From Hydrogenophaga sp. Root209 (GTDB lineage: Bacteria > Pseudomonadota > Gammaproteobacteria > Burkholderiales > Burkholderiaceae_C), in NCBI RefSeq assembly GCF_001428625.1, contig NZ_LMIE01000032.1:283620-347619 (forward strand): 64,000 nt of DNA, written 5' to 3'. Of this stretch, positions 63,091-64,000 are shown one piece after another. Numbering within the stretch: the stretch's first letter is position 1; every line of letters begins with the position of its first letter. The notes beneath the pieces are model-generated. The model made no database searches, was not told the DNA's origin, and was given only the letters and a program-made list of their open reading frames with translations. The translations under genes and the position numbers were made by a program.

Positions 63091-63831
63091 GTGAATGCGG
63101 CGATTCAATGTGATGCACTCGCCCTGTCGCTGCACACGATTTCGCGAGACCGTCCATACATCCGGCAGTCTGAACAACCAGGATTGCAGCGGCTTGACAT
63201 CGATCGACACTCGCATAGGCCGAACGGGTATCGAGATCTGGCATGGTTGGCCTCGGCAACACTTGGCGGCTTCCAGTCGCTCGCGCTGGAGCACAAGCTG
63301 GTTGCGGCCCGCGGCGACTTCTTGAATGTCTACGAGGCGATGGCGCTGATCGACCCGAACGCCGCGGCACCATTGGGCAGGGGGCGAGAACACTGGACCT
63401 CCGGCCGCTCGGCTGGTGCTGCAGGATCTTGCGAAGCTCGCGGCCTGTGCTGCCGCCGATGGGTCCGTCAACGACTTCGTAGCCACCAAAGTGCTGCGAC
63501 GCGCCGGCTGCCTTGAACAGTTGCCGGCCGACGCCGATCAGCGGATTACGCGGACCGAAGAAATGCATGATGCCGTCGTGGCGTTTGGCGCGGCATGCGT
63601 GAAGCCAGACGCCACCGTCGCTGACGTCGTCGCGCCCATCATCAAGGCGAAGTTTTTCAAAGTGGACGCTCGGCTGCAGCAGCAGTTTGCCGACCAGACG
63701 CCTCCGCCGGCTGCGCCGATTCCGCGTAAGGAAACCGAGACCGACGACGCGCGACGGCGAAGGGGGGGTGCGCGTTGTTCAAAGCGCCATGGGCCGAACT
63801 GGAGCGGTACCGGCGGCTATCTGGCGGGTAA
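63091..63831 (+). pseudogene. Unrecognised gene with two apparent frameshifts
   Basis: Coding-like sequence runs in three pieces on the plus strand. The first, from 63091 to about 63382, ends with VYEAMALIDPNAAAPLG. The second continues in another frame as ENTGPPAARLVLQDLAKLAA and then a Lys/Ala-rich helical stretch to about 63760. The third, in the first frame again, ends APWAELERYRRLSGG and stops at 63829-63831. Each switch falls at a run of G (63380-63384 and 63762-63768), so either the gene decayed by slippage or the sequence has homopolymer errors. I do not recognise the family. Confidence 0.4.
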
Positions 63832-63905
63832 CTCCCAACTTGCCACGCACCAGGTGGTCAAGGGATCCACTCACCGCTGTAACAGCCGTCCTTTAGTCTC
63901 AGAAC

Positions 63906-64000
63906 TGAACCGCCCCGTATTTTGAGGAGGCTCTTTTCTCTGAGAGGATTGAGCCATGAAGAAGTCGAACCACTTTTCACCTGAGGTCCGCGAACGCGCC
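63906..64000 (+). mobile_element. Left end of an IS3-family insertion sequence
   Basis: The sequence TGAACCGCCCCGTATTTTGA just before a transposase gene has the TG-start and general look of an IS3-family terminal repeat. The element continues beyond the window, so the right end and target duplication cannot be seen. The exact left boundary is approximate. Confidence 0.6.
63956..64000 (+). CDS. IS3-family transposase OrfA, partial
   Basis: Only the first 15 codons lie in the window: MKKSNHFSPEVRERA, the usual N-terminus of one group of IS3-type OrfA helix-turn-helix proteins. It is cut by the right edge. OrfB would follow outside. Confidence 0.75.
   Translation, partial: MKKSNHFSPEVRERA

Noticed and set aside
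62656-63489. Minus-strand open frame of 277 codons across the right-hand intergenic region
   Set aside because: It has low-complexity Arg/Ser/Pro-rich translation, no ribosome site and conflicts with the better 77-codon frame and the plus-strand coding-like pieces.

Overview
The window is GC-rich, densely packed DNA that most resembles a betaproteobacterium of the order Burkholderiales, probably Comamonadaceae. This is inferred from the XrtB/Eps exopolysaccharide genes, the EpsA-type LuxR regulator, the secretion operon that mixes type II secretion and type IV pilus features, and the overlapping start/stop organisation. No rRNA or tRNA gene and no CRISPR array was seen.

Layout: (1) 1-6149, minus strand: a TonB-type energising operon. 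It holds a DUF2341-LamG-ExbB fusion, ExbD, TonB, a putative porin, an ankyrin-repeat lipoprotein, a coiled-coil periplasmic protein and a lipoprotein cut by the window edge. (2) 6257-18086, minus: a two-partner secretion pair, a 3398-residue filamentous haemagglutinin-like exoprotein and its FhaC/ShlB transporter. (3) 18219-21804, minus: a PstS-like secreted binding protein, a PEP-CTERM protein and a LuxR regulator of the EpsA type. (4) 21801-31016, minus: a compact secretion operon (pseudopilin, GspF, GspE, PilM/N/O/P-like proteins, a secretin and three pseudopilins) whose last gene is the LuxR regulator. (5) 31207-33082: divergent phoB and pstS-like genes. (6) 33126-54356, plus: an exopolysaccharide locus with epsD-E-F-G, exosortase B, epsI, gmd, fcl, seven glycosyltransferases, a flippase, a polymerase candidate, a methyltransferase and an acetyltransferase. 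A vanZ-like gene lies on the other strand inside it. (7) 54372-62534: a trypsin-like protease, two PEP-CTERM proteins, a 5'-nucleotidase and an ExeM/NucH-type extracellular nuclease, the last two ending in related RTX-like modules. (8) 62825-64000: a small hypothetical gene, a probably frameshifted unknown gene and the left end of an IS3-family element.

How the parts may fit together: the secretion operon, the TonB/porin operon, one PEP-CTERM gene, the phoB/pstS intergenic region and the nuclease operon all carry a similar near-palindromic sequence upstream (core TCCGAACGGA). Three copies of the core are exact and two are degenerate. This suggests one regulon. With PhoB, two PstS-like proteins, a secreted nuclease and a secreted nucleotidase, a reasonable hypothesis is a secretion-plus-uptake system for phosphate (or nucleotides) from extracellular nucleic acid, coupled to exopolysaccharide and PEP-CTERM surface proteins. 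The LuxR regulator encoded at the end of the secretion operon is the obvious candidate reader of the shared site, but nothing in the sequence proves this.
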